Source: Thiomonas arsenitoxydans
GTDB taxonomy: Bacteria > Pseudomonadota > Gammaproteobacteria > Burkholderiales > Burkholderiaceae_C
Reading direction: 5' to 3'
Length of the DNA stretch: 64,000 nt
NCBI RefSeq assembly: GCF_000253115.1
Contig: NC_014145.1
Span: 3,412,001 to 3,476,000, forward strand
In this document: one piece after another, positions 27,553 through 35,279 of the stretch
Position numbering within the stretch: position 1 is the stretch's first letter
Layout of the letters: each line of letters opens with the position of its first letter
Translations under genes and position numbers: made by a program
Notes under the pieces: generated by a model
The model's input: only the letters and a program-made list of their open reading frames with translations
Database searches by the model: none
What the model was told of the DNA's origin: nothing

Positions 27553-28284
27553 TCACGCCGGGGCCGTGGTGCGGGCCTGTTTCGCCAGTTCGACCAGGGC
27601 CGCGCGGGCGGCCTCGGCGTCGAGCACGGGCTCGGGGAAGTTGACGCGCAGCACATGGCCGTCGGCGCGTACGTCGAAGCCATCGCAGTCGATGCCGACC
27701 ATCGCCGCGTCCAGCACCTCCACGCCATGCACATGGCGGCAGTATTCGCGCAGGTTGTGCGCATGATCGGCGTTCATGTGGGCGAGGATGCCCTCTTCGG
27801 CGGCGGCCAGCGCGGGCGCGGCAGGCGGGGCATAGCGCTCGGGGCGAATCCAGTGGATCTTGCCGAAGCCGCCGATGAAGCGCACGTCTTCCACCCGCAA
27901 GCGATAGAAGTGAAAGTCGTGCATGGCGAAATAGCTCTCGGCCTGCGGCAGATAGCGCAGGTAGCGCTCGCCGAAGCCCGCCTTGTCGGGTAGGCGTTCA
28001 GCGCGGCCGACCAAGGTGACGCGGCCAGCGGCCTGCATGTCTTCGGCGCAGGGATGCACGATGAGGCTCACCCGCGGGTCGGCATCGATGTTCTTGGTGT
28101 GTTCGGCCAGGGTAGAAATGAGAATCACGGGGTGGCCCTCGTGGTCGAGCACATAGGGCGAGACCGAGCCGAAGGGAAAACCGTCCAGCCGCTTCGACAG
28201 CGAGGACAGCACGCCATTTTGATGATTGCGGACAAACAGACGGGCCTCCTGGCCCAGAGCAAGCGCGTGTTCGGTGTCAGCCAT
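27553..28284 (-). CDS. HugZ-like pyridoxamine-phosphate-oxidase-fold protein
   Basis: A 243-residue protein. The N-terminal two thirds have the flavin-binding split-barrel fold (NGVLSSLSKRLDGFPFGSVS, and later DPRVSLIVHP). The C-terminal part (about 165-235) is a DUF2470-like domain with HMNADHAHNLREYC. This arrangement matches the HugZ/HutZ group linked to haem use or haem degradation. No haem uptake gene is nearby. GAGGAACGGCAAC precedes the ATG. It is followed by the glutathione transferase gene on the same strand, about 97 bp away. Confidence 0.82.
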   Translation of the reverse strand: MADTEHALALGQEARLFVRNHQNGVLSSLSKRLDGFPFGSVSPYVLDHEGHPVILISTLAEHTKNIDADPRVSLIVHPCAEDMQAAGRVTLVGRAERLPDKAGFGERYLRYLPQAESYFAMHDFHFYRLRVEDVRFIGGFGKIHWIRPERYAPPAAPALAAAEEGILAHMNADHAHNLREYCRHVHGVEVLDAAMVGIDCDGFDVRADGHVLRVNFPEPVLDAEAARAALVELAKQARTTAPA

Positions 28285-28374
28285 GTTGCCGTTCCTCCAT
28301 GTTTGTTGATGCGATTGCAGCAGCCCAGCCTTAACCTCGGCTGAATGCGCTCTGAAACGGCCTTTGCGACCGTT

Positions 28375-29745
28375 TCACCCGCCCGGGTTCTGCACGTCGC
28401 GGGCTTCGATGATGTCGCGCAGCCAGTAGATCAGCACCACGCCCGGCACGGCTGCGACGACGGTGAAAAGATAGAAGTTCGGCCAGCCCAGCGCATCGAC
28501 CAGATAGCCCGTGGCCGGGCCGACATACACCCGCCCCACCGCCGACAGCGCCGACAACAGCGCAAACTGTGTGGCGGAAAAGCGCACATCGCATAGCGCC
28601 GACAGCAAAGCGACAAACGCCGCCGTGCCCATGCCGCCGGTAAAGTTTTCCACGCCGATCGCCATACCCATGAGCGCCAGACTTTGCGGCGAAATCGCCA
28701 GCACCCAGTAGGCCAGATTGGAGGCGCCCTGCAACACGCCGAACAGCAACAGCGCCCGCCACAGCCCCAGCCGCGCCTGCAAGGCCCCGCCCAGCAGCGC
28801 GCCGACGATGGTGGCGACCAGCCCCATGCTCTTGTTCATCAGGCCCACATCCGCCGGGCTGAAACCCACGCCGCGAATCAGAAAGGTGGTGGACAAGGCC
28901 CCGGCGAAGGCGTCGCCCAGCTTGTAAAACACGATGGCCAGCAGCAAGGCCCAAGCCCCCTTGCGGCTGAAAAATTCTTGCCAAGGCTCGACCACCGCCT
29001 CGCGCAGGGTGCGCGGCGGTTTGACATGCAGCGGCGGGCGCGGCGCCCACAAGGTGACGAGGGTGAGCACGAGCATCAGCCCGGCCATGAGGGCGTAGAT
29101 GCCGCGCCATCCGGTCACATCGGTGGCGAGCCACAGCGCCAGACCGCCCGAGACGATCATCGCCAGCCGGTAGCCCAGCACCAGCACGGCGGCCCCGGCG
29201 CTGCGCTCGGCGGCGGGCAGCACATCGGTGCGATAGGCGTCGATCACGATGTCTTGCGAGGCCGAGAAAAACGCCACGCCCACGGCCAGCAGCAGCAGCG
29301 GTACGGCACGGGCGCTGGCGGCGTCCACGCCGAGCCGCTCGGCCGCATGCACCAGCCCCGGCCAGGCCGCTGCCTGATCGGGGCCGGGCACGCCGACAAA
29401 GGCCATCAAACCGAGCATGGCCGCCAGCAGCAGTTGCGCCAGCAGCAGCCAACCGCGCCGCCGCCCCAGCCAACGCCCCCAGAACGGCACGGCATAACGA
29501 TCCATCGCTGGCGACCAAAGGAACTTGAACACATAGGCCTGCCCGACCAGGGTGGCAAAGCCGATGGCCTTCAGGCTCAGCCCTTCGACCGTGAGCCAGG
29601 CCTGCAACGTGCCCGCCGTCAGCGCCAGCGGCAGCCCTGAAGAAAACCCAAGCAGCAAGACCGCGGCGATGCGGCGGTTGCCGAAAACCGCCCAGGCCGA
29701 AACGGCGGGCGGCGTGTCGTTCATGGAATCTGCGGGGGCGGACAT
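28375..29745 (-). CDS. ampG: AmpG-like muropeptide MFS transporter
   Basis: A 456-residue permease with about 12-14 membrane spans. The N-terminus, LLLGFSSGLPLALTAGTLQAWL, and the following FKFLWSPAMDRY are characteristic of AmpG, which imports anhydromuropeptides from the periplasm for cell-wall recycling and influences ampC induction. SQDIVIDAYRTDVL is a further AmpG motif. Two starts are possible: 29745 or a Met eight codons later. No beta-lactamase or amidase gene is adjacent. Confidence 0.85.
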   Translation of the reverse strand: MSAPADSMNDTPPAVSAWAVFGNRRIAAVLLLGFSSGLPLALTAGTLQAWLTVEGLSLKAIGFATLVGQAYVFKFLWSPAMDRYAVPFWGRWLGRRRGWLLLAQLLLAAMLGLMAFVGVPGPDQAAAWPGLVHAAERLGVDAASARAVPLLLLAVGVAFFSASQDIVIDAYRTDVLPAAERSAGAAVLVLGYRLAMIVSGGLALWLATDVTGWRGIYALMAGLMLVLTLVTLWAPRPPLHVKPPRTLREAVVEPWQEFFSRKGAWALLLAIVFYKLGDAFAGALSTTFLIRGVGFSPADVGLMNKSMGLVATIVGALLGGALQARLGLWRALLLFGVLQGASNLAYWVLAISPQSLALMGMAIGVENFTGGMGTAAFVALLSALCDVRFSATQFALLSALSAVGRVYVGPATGYLVDALGWPNFYLFTVVAAVPGVVLIYWLRDIIEARDVQNPGG

Positions 29746-29794
29746 CGAGGGATGAAAGCATTAGGCCAGGGCGCAGGATACCCAAGCCCGACGT

Positions 29795-30196
29795 TCAACC
29801 TTCTCCCATCTCTCCCGGCAGGGGCCAACCCAACAACTCGGCCAGACGATTGACCACCCATTGCGCCTCCGCAGCGTTCACGCCGGAGTCGGGCGTGCAC
29901 AGCCCGAGCCACACCCGCGACAGCACGTCGTCGTCGGTGACATGCAGGCTGGACTTGATCTCCGCGGCGTGCTCGGTCAGCATCGAGGCGAGGTCTTCGC
30001 AGAACCCGTAGCGCGCGGTGATGACCTCGCGCGGCGCGCTGGGGCGGCTGCGGTGCGGCGCCAGATAGAGCGCGATGAACGAGGGCGGAACAACGAGCTG
30101 CGAGTCGTTCAGGCTGAAACCGCCCCCTGACTCGCTGCGCTCGTTTCCCCCCGAGGGGAGGTCAGTTCCTTCGGAACGGCCGTGCGGAACTGCCAT
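29795..30196 (-). CDS. Conserved small cytoplasmic protein with a repeat-derived N-terminus
   Basis: A 133-residue protein. The body from about residue 34 (QLVVPPSFIALYL, then REVITARYGFCEDLASMLT and VNRLAELLGWPLPG) reads like a conserved betaproteobacterial small protein that I cannot name functionally. The first 33 residues are low-complexity and are encoded by a GC-rich repeat-like segment. The ATG at 30196 overlaps the stop of the aldo/keto reductase gene (TGATG). No ATG, GTG or TTG in frame lies between the repeat and the conserved part, so either the extension is translated or expression has been lost. The same frame is open far upstream inside the reductase gene, which is not coding there. 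Confidence 0.6.
   Translation of the reverse strand: MAVPHGRSEGTDLPSGGNERSESGGGFSLNDSQLVVPPSFIALYLAPHRSRPSAPREVITARYGFCEDLASMLTEHAAEIKSSLHVTDDDVLSRVWLGLCTPDSGVNAAEAQWVVNRLAELLGWPLPGEMGEG
30115..30190. repeat. Small GC-rich palindromic repeat-like element
   Basis: The segment contains nested inverted repeats: CGCTGCG, TTCCCCCC/GAGGGGA and TTCCTTCGGAA, ending CGGCCGTGCGG. It resembles REP-like intergenic elements scattered in Burkholderiales genomes. Only one copy was noticed in this window, so the repeat nature rests on structure and on memory of similar sequences. It lies inside the 5' end of the small gene 29795-30196. Confidence 0.4.
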
Positions 30197-31176
30197 CACT
30201 CGAACCCGACGACCGGATGCGGCTGATACGGCGCCTCCAGCGCCGCCCGCTCCTCGGCGCTGAGCGAGACCGACAGGGCGGCCACGGCGTCGAGCAGATG
30301 CTGCGGCTTGGACGCGCCGATGATGGGCGCGGTCACGCCCGGCGTGTCCAGCAGCCAGGCCAGTGCCAGTTGCGCGCGCGGCACGCCCCGTTGCGCGGCC
30401 AGCTTGCCCAATGCCTCGACGATGTCGCGGTCGTTGTCCTGCGTGCGCGCGAACAGTTTGGTGCCAAACGCGTCGCTGGCGATGCGCGGGGTGTGTTCCC
30501 CCCAGGGCCGCGCCAAGCGACCGCGCGCCAGCGGGCTCCATGGCAGCACCGCCACGCCTTGATCGCGGCACAGCGGCAGCATCTCGCGCTCTTCCTCGCG
30601 GTAGAGCAGGTTGAGTTCCGGCTGCATGCTGACGAAGCGCGTCCAGCCATGTTGCCGCGCGACCTGCTGCGCCTTGGCGAACTGCCAGGCGAACATGCTC
30701 GACGCGCCGATATAGCGCGCCTTGCCCGCCTTGACCACGTCATGCAGCGCTTCCATGGTTTCTTCGATGGGGGTGTGCGGATCCCAGCGGTGGATCTGGT
30801 AGAGATCGACATAGTCCATGCGTAGTCGTTTCAGGCTGGCATCGATCTCGAACAAAATCGCCTTGCGCGACAGGCCGCCGATATTGGGCGCCTGCCTCGA
30901 CGGAAAGCGCACCTTGGTCGCCACCACGATCTCCTCGCGACGGGTGAACTCGGGCAGCACGCGGCCGAGAATCTCCTCGGAGGTGCCGTCGGAATAGGAA
31001 TTGGCCGTATCGAAAAAGTTGATGCCCAGTTCCACCGCCTGCCGAATCAACGGACGGCTGGCGGCTTCATCGAGCGTCCAGGGGTGGTTGCCGCGCTCGG
31101 GCACGCCATAAGTCATGCAGCCCAAACAAATGCGCGAGACTTCAAGGCCGGTATGGCCCAGTCGGGTGGTTTTCAT
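30196..31176 (-). CDS. Aldo/keto reductase
   Basis: A 326-residue TIM-barrel NADPH-dependent oxidoreductase. The start MKTTRLGHTGLEVSRICLGC and the catalytic elements FDTANSYSDGTSEEILGRVL (Asp and Tyr) and VDLYQIHRWDPHTP (His) are the aldo/keto reductase signature. LALAWLLDTPGVTAPIIGAS is the cofactor-binding C-terminal motif. It reduces aldehydes or ketones; the substrate is unknown. I chose the ATG at 31176; a longer frame to 31254 has no family support. It is followed with a TGATG overlap by the small conserved gene. Confidence 0.92.
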   Translation of the reverse strand: MKTTRLGHTGLEVSRICLGCMTYGVPERGNHPWTLDEAASRPLIRQAVELGINFFDTANSYSDGTSEEILGRVLPEFTRREEIVVATKVRFPSRQAPNIGGLSRKAILFEIDASLKRLRMDYVDLYQIHRWDPHTPIEETMEALHDVVKAGKARYIGASSMFAWQFAKAQQVARQHGWTRFVSMQPELNLLYREEEREMLPLCRDQGVAVLPWSPLARGRLARPWGEHTPRIASDAFGTKLFARTQDNDRDIVEALGKLAAQRGVPRAQLALAWLLDTPGVTAPIIGASKPQHLLDAVAALSVSLSAEERAALEAPYQPHPVVGFE

Positions 31177-31323
31177 AGGGGATTCTTTCAAGGTGTGCGG
31201 GCTTTTACGTCTATAGCCACTCGGTATTTTGCGGCGCCTGCAAAACCCCCGCACAACGCGCGCAGCAAGGGGCCGTCTGCGGCCAGCGGGTGGCGCTCGG
31301 AGTCGGCTCGATTATTTGGGCCA

Positions 31324-31498
31324 ATTACTTGGGCTGAGTTGTGTTGCGGTTTGGAGGTGCATAACAGCCCGCCCGAGTTGACCGCGCTGTCGAACAGCTT
31401 GGTTATCAAGGATTTCGACGTGCAAGCGGCGGCTTTTTTCGGAAACCTTTTTTTGGAAAACTCTCCCGGCAGTTTCCAGCCAGAAAAAACAGCTTCGA
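31324..31498 (+). pseudogene. vapC-like PIN toxin fragment, copy A
   Basis: A 175-bp stretch nearly identical to 59287-59447. Translated, it gives ITWAELCCGLEVHNS and then a frame resembling the middle of a PIN-domain VapC toxin, but copy A carries about 14 extra bases around 31440-31460 relative to copy B. It is not followed by the conserved C-terminal PIN motif. Start and end are missing, and no antitoxin gene is adjacent. It is gene debris. Confidence 0.65.
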
Positions 31499-31773
31499 TG
31501 AGATCCTCCCCAGTACCAACATCTTCGACACGGGTTGTGCCCACTACAGGGCCGCACAAAGGCGGGGCGAAGACATCCAGCGGGATGGTTGCGGCCGGCT
31601 GCGTGTCGGGTGCGCCCGTGGGCGACAATGACGACATCAGCACCCTGGCAGGGTTGGCTGCGGTGGAGTGCGATCCGGCGTGCTGAATCCGCCGATCCAC
31701 TTGATTCGTCCCTGACCTGCCCCCCTGCAGTCGCGCTGATCCTATTCTTCCAGCCCTCATTCCCGCCATCGCC
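31499..31773. other. Intergenic segment between the vapC fragment and the VIT gene
   Basis: About 275 bp without a recognisable gene. Together with 31177-31323 and the vapC fragment it makes a nearly 600-bp gap between the aldo/keto reductase (minus) and VIT-type transporter (plus) genes. Short frames on both strands have no family likeness. It probably holds the VIT promoter. Confidence 0.5.
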
Positions 31774-32466
31774 ATGTCCAGACTCCATGTGGAAAGCCAC
31801 CGCACCCAGCACATCGGCTGGCTGCGCGCCGCAGTGCTCGGCGCCAATGACGGCATCGTTTCCACCGCCAGCCTGATCGTCGGCGTCGCCGCATCCAGTG
31901 CGACCCATGGCGGGGTGATCGTGGCGGGTGTGGCCGCGCTGGTCGCAGGGGCGATGTCGATGGCAGCGGGGGAATATGTCTCGGTGAGTTCCCAGTCCGA
32001 CACCGAGCAGGCCGACATCGCGCGCGAGCGCCAGGAACTGGCCAGCGACGGCGCGCGCGAACACGCGGAACTGGCGAACATCTATGTTGAGCGCGGCCTC
32101 GACCCCGACCTCGCACAAAAAGTGGCGGCACAACTCATGGCCAAGGATGCATTGGCTGCGCACACGCGTGATGAACTCGGCATTTCCGAAGTCGCCAGCG
32201 CCAATCCCTTGCAGGCGGCGTTCACCTCGGCGCTGTCATTCACCGTGGGGGCGGCGTTACCCTTGCTAACCGCAGTGGTCACGCCAGGCCCGCATCTCTC
32301 GTGGTTTGTGAGTGCAACGTCGCTCGTGTTTCTCGCCGTCCTCGGCGGCCTTGCCGCCTACACGGGCGGCGCAAGCGTCATGCGCGGCGTCGCGCGCGTG
32401 ACCTTCTGGGGCGCCCTGGCGATGGCGATCACCGCGGGTGTGGGCATGGTCTTCGGCGCTTCCTGA
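31774..32466 (+). CDS. VIT1/CCC1-family iron or manganese transporter
   Basis: A 230-residue membrane protein. The first spans carry the family motif WLRAAVLGANDGIVSTASLIVG, and the second helix region reads GAMSMAAGEYVSVSSQSDTE. These are the VIT1/CCC1 metal-transport signatures. A charged cytoplasmic metal-binding stretch (about 75-135) is followed by three C-terminal spans. The family moves Fe(II) or Mn(II) out of the cytosol. It is flanked by gene debris on both sides: a vapC fragment upstream and an hsdR relic 18 bp downstream. Confidence 0.9.
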   Translation: MSRLHVESHRTQHIGWLRAAVLGANDGIVSTASLIVGVAASSATHGGVIVAGVAALVAGAMSMAAGEYVSVSSQSDTEQADIARERQELASDGAREHAELANIYVERGLDPDLAQKVAAQLMAKDALAAHTRDELGISEVASANPLQAAFTSALSFTVGAALPLLTAVVTPGPHLSWFVSATSLVFLAVLGGLAAYTGGASVMRGVARVTFWGALAMAITAGVGMVFGAS

Positions 32467-32484
32467 CGCCTTGCGTGCCGACTT

Positions 32485-32657
32485 CTGCGGCAAAACGAAA
32501 GCTCGGTGCTGATCATGGGCGACGACAAGCTCAAGCTGATTGCCCACGAATTGCTGATGAGCCTGCGCAAGCATGGTTATCCGGCGGACTTGCGGACGCT
32601 GCCGTGCAAACGGTGTTGCAGCAGGCCGAGGCGCTGTCATCGGGATGGTCAGAGTGA
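32485..32657 (+). pseudogene. hsdR: Relic of the C-terminus of a type I restriction subunit HsdR
   Basis: The first frame reads NESSVLIMGDDKLKLIAHEL, and then, after what looks like an internal deletion, RKHGYPAD. A one-base frame change near 32600 is followed by DAAVQTVLQQAEALSSGW and a stop at 32655-32657. Both parts match the conserved end of HsdR, where the segments are normally separated by about 25 residues. Roughly 1000 upstream residues are absent, and no hsdM or hsdS is present. It begins 18 bp after the VIT gene. Confidence 0.65.
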
Positions 32658-32740
32658 CTTAAGTCTCAGCAACTTGCGGCTAAAACGTGGGCCAAAGTTG
32701 GGCCATGAGTGGGCCATAGCCCAAAATGCAGCAGACAACA

Positions 32741-32766
32741 AAAAAACTAAAGACCGCTAAGTCTTT
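32741..32766 (-). terminator. Probable Rho-independent terminator of the catabolic operon
   Basis: On the minus strand a 6-bp stem AAAGAC/GTCTTT with a 6-base loop is followed by AGTTTTTTTG. The stem is short and AT-rich, but the T-run is strong. It lies about 45 bp after the stop of the FAH-family gene at 32810. Confidence 0.5.
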
Positions 32767-32809
32767 TGGCTTCATTGAACAAATTTTGGTTGCGGGGGAC
32801 TCTGCAGCC

Positions 32810-33823
32810 TCATTCCGGCAGCGCCTGCACGCGGTTGCGGATGCTGCCGAACAGGTTTCGCCCCTGCTCATCGTGCATGCTGATTTCCACCCCATCGCCA
32901 TCGCGCAGGAAGGGCGTAGTGGCCTCGCCCTGTTCGATCGTTTCGTAGGTGCGCACCTCGGCGATGCAGGCATAGCCCACGCCGCCGTGCTCGACCTTGG
33001 AGCCCCACAGCCCGCCCTGCTTGTTCGACACCGTGCCCGAGCCGATGATTGTGCCCGCAGCCAACCGGCGGGTCTTGGCCGCATGCGCGATGAGTTGGGC
33101 GAAGTCGAAGGTCATGTCCACCCCGGCATTGGGTTGACCGAACAGGCGGCCGTTGACCTCCACCCGCAGGGGCAGATGCAGCTTGTTGTCGTGCCACGCC
33201 GCGCCGAGTTCGTCGGGCGTGAGTGCCACCGGGCTGAACGCTGACGCGGGTTTGCTCTGGAAGAAGCCAAAGCCCTTGGCCAGTTCCGCCGGAATGAGAT
33301 GGCGCAGCGAGACGTCGTTGACCAGCAGCACCAGACGGATGGCCTGCGCCGCCTGCGCGGGCGTGGCGCCCAGCGGCACCTCCCCGGTGATGACGGCCAC
33401 CTCGGCCTCGAAGTCGATGCCCCAGCTCTCCTTGGCCACGATGGGGTCGCAGGGAGCGATGAAGCTGTCGGAGCCGCCCTGATACATCAGCGGGTCGGTG
33501 TAGAAGGTGGCGGGCACTTCGGCTTTGCGTGCCTTGCGTACCAGCTCGACATGGTTGATGTAGGCCGAACCGTCGGCCCATTGGAAGGCGCGCGGCAGGG
33601 GCGAGTGGCAGGCGGCGGCGTCGAAGGGCTGGGTGTGCCGTGCTGTTCCGGCTTGCAGGGCCAGCGCCGCATCGCGCAGCAGCGGGGCGCAGCGCGCCCA
33701 GTCGTCGAGCGCGGCCTGCAGGGTCGGGGCGATGTCGGGCACCGGCTGGCACAGGGTCAGGGTGTCGTTGACCACGACCAGTCGGCCGTCCGGGGCCGCG
33801 GTCTTCAGCGTGGCCAGCCTCAC
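32810..33823 (-). CDS. Fumarylacetoacetate hydrolase family protein
   Basis: A 337-residue FAH-family enzyme. Metal-binding acids can be placed at Glu139 and Glu141 (WGIDFEAEVAVI) and Asp170 (LLVNDVSLR). SGTVSNKQGG and GSKVEHGGVGYACIAEVRT form the active-site end of the fold. Members hydrolyse C-C bonds in products of aromatic ring cleavage, or act as isomerase/hydratases. It is the last gene of the operon that also holds a FAD hydroxylase, LIV uptake genes and a VOC protein. The preceding VOC gene's stop overlaps its start (ATGA). The exact substrate is not readable. Confidence 0.85.
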   Translation of the reverse strand: MRLATLKTAAPDGRLVVVNDTLTLCQPVPDIAPTLQAALDDWARCAPLLRDAALALQAGTARHTQPFDAAACHSPLPRAFQWADGSAYINHVELVRKARKAEVPATFYTDPLMYQGGSDSFIAPCDPIVAKESWGIDFEAEVAVITGEVPLGATPAQAAQAIRLVLLVNDVSLRHLIPAELAKGFGFFQSKPASAFSPVALTPDELGAAWHDNKLHLPLRVEVNGRLFGQPNAGVDMTFDFAQLIAHAAKTRRLAAGTIIGSGTVSNKQGGLWGSKVEHGGVGYACIAEVRTYETIEQGEATTPFLRDGDGVEISMHDEQGRNLFGSIRNRVQALPE

Positions 33824-34365
33824 TGGAACATCTCCTTGTAGCGGCCGTCATGCATCCAGGCGGCATGCTTGGGGGCTTTGCGGGTCTGGTTCCATTCTTC
33901 GAGCATGTCCCACTTCACGGCATCGAGTGCGGCCAGCATTTTGGGACTGGCGGTATTGCACGCTAATTCCAGGCGGTGGCCGTTGGGGTCGAAGAAGTAG
34001 ATGGACTGGAACAGCGCATGATCGGTCGGGCCGAGCACGTCGATTCCGGCGTTCTGCAGGCGCTGCTTGGCGGCGAGAAGTTCGTCCATGGAGCCGACCT
34101 CCAGCGCGAGGTGCTGGGTCCAGACGGGGGTGTTGGGGTCGCGTCCCATCTCGGGCTGGGTGGGCAGCTCGAAGAAGGCCAGGATATTGCCCTGGCCCGC
34201 GTCGAGAAAGATGTGCATGTAGGGATCGGCTTCGCCTGTGGAGGGCACGGTGTCTTCGGCGATGCACAGCACCAGTTTCATGTCCAGATGCTGCTCGTAC
34301 CAGCGTGCGGTCTGCAGCGCGTCCTTGCAGCGGTAGGCAACATGATGGATCTTTTGGACCAGCAT
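33820..34365 (-). CDS. VOC-superfamily protein, glyoxalase-like
   Basis: A 181-residue vicinal oxygen chelate protein with two beta-alpha-beta-beta-beta units. Four candidate metal ligands are in the glyoxalase I order: His8 (KIHHVAYRC), Glu66 (AFFELP), His85 (TQHLALEV) and Glu133 (RLELAC). Glutathione-dependent isomerisation is therefore more likely than extradiol ring cleavage, which uses two His and one Glu; this is inference. I chose the ATG at 34365. A longer frame to 34467 has no family support. It is coupled by ATGA overlap to the FAH-family gene and follows livF after about 100 bp. Confidence 0.75.
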   Translation of the reverse strand: MLVQKIHHVAYRCKDALQTARWYEQHLDMKLVLCIAEDTVPSTGEADPYMHIFLDAGQGNILAFFELPTQPEMGRDPNTPVWTQHLALEVGSMDELLAAKQRLQNAGIDVLGPTDHALFQSIYFFDPNGHRLELACNTASPKMLAALDAVKWDMLEEWNQTRKAPKHAAWMHDGRYKEMFQ

Positions 34366-34463
34366 GATGAGTCTCCTTTCGTCATATCGCGTTTGAATGT
34401 CAGGCGGCTGCCGTAGCAGCCTTCGTGGCGCAAGATGCCGCGAGAGGACGGCATCGCGCAGAT

Positions 34464-35279
34464 TCATTCCTCGTGAAGCATGCCCAGATAGGTCGACTCG
34501 ACCTTGGGATCATGGAGCAAATGCTCGCTCGGACCGTGCAGCGCCACTTCGCCGAGCTCGAGTACATAGCCCTCATCAGCGATCTGTAGTGCAGCGCGGG
34601 CGTTCTGCTCGACCAACAGCACGCTCAAACCGGCGTCCCGTAATTGCGCCACCGCGTGCAGTACTTCGCGGACAATCCGTGGCGCTAAGCCTAAGCTGGG
34701 TTCATCGAGGAGCAGCAATCGCGGTCTGCCCATCAGGGCGCGGCCGAGCGCCAGCATTTGACGCTCACCGCCAGACAACGTCTGCGCCAACTGCTTGCGG
34801 CGTTCCAGCAGACGCGGAAACAGCGCGTAGACCTGCTCGCGCTCACGCTGCCGCGCGGATTTGCCTTCACTGCGGTTGCGAAATGCACCAAGCTCCAGAT
34901 TGTCTTCGACACTCATAGAGCCAAACAAATCGCGTTTCTCGGTCACCAATCCCATGCCCATCTCGACCCGGCGCTGCGGCCCGGCACTGCGGCAGTCGTG
35001 TCCATCGAACGTTATTTGGCCGTGAGAGGGGAGCAGGCCCATGAGGGCCATCAGCAGAGTCGTCTTTCCGGCGCCGTTCGGGCCAATGACCGTGACAATC
35101 GAGCCGCGCGGCACACGCATGCTGACTTCTCGCACGGCACGTACCTTGCCGTAGCTCACGCTTAAACCTTTGAGTTCGAGCAGAGGAGCGGACGCAGGGC
35201 GGCTCTGAACAGACTCTACTGGTTCATCAATGGCGGCTTCGTTGACCACGCCTTCTGGGAGCTGAGCGGCGCCGTTCAT
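34464..35279 (-). CDS. livF: ABC transporter ATP-binding protein LivF
   Basis: A 271-residue ABC ATPase. Walker A GPNGAGKTTLL, signature LSGGERQML and Walker B RLLLLDEPSLGLAP are clear. The LivF-type lengths and order after LivM-LivG point to the branched-chain amino acid family, which also transports aromatic acids. The N-terminal 30 residues are an extra low-complexity leader not typical of LivF. The start overlaps the stop of the LivM-LivG gene (ATGA). Confidence 0.9.
   Translation of the reverse strand: MNGAAQLPEGVVNEAAIDEPVESVQSRPASAPLLELKGLSVSYGKVRAVREVSMRVPRGSIVTVIGPNGAGKTTLLMALMGLLPSHGQITFDGHDCRSAGPQRRVEMGMGLVTEKRDLFGSMSVEDNLELGAFRNRSEGKSARQREREQVYALFPRLLERRKQLAQTLSGGERQMLALGRALMGRPRLLLLDEPSLGLAPRIVREVLHAVAQLRDAGLSVLLVEQNARAALQIADEGYVLELGEVALHGPSEHLLHDPKVESTYLGMLHEE

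Noticed and set aside
31188..32163. Long minus-strand frames across the aldo/keto reductase-VIT gap
   Set aside because: They run antisense through the VIT gene and the vapC fragment and match no family.
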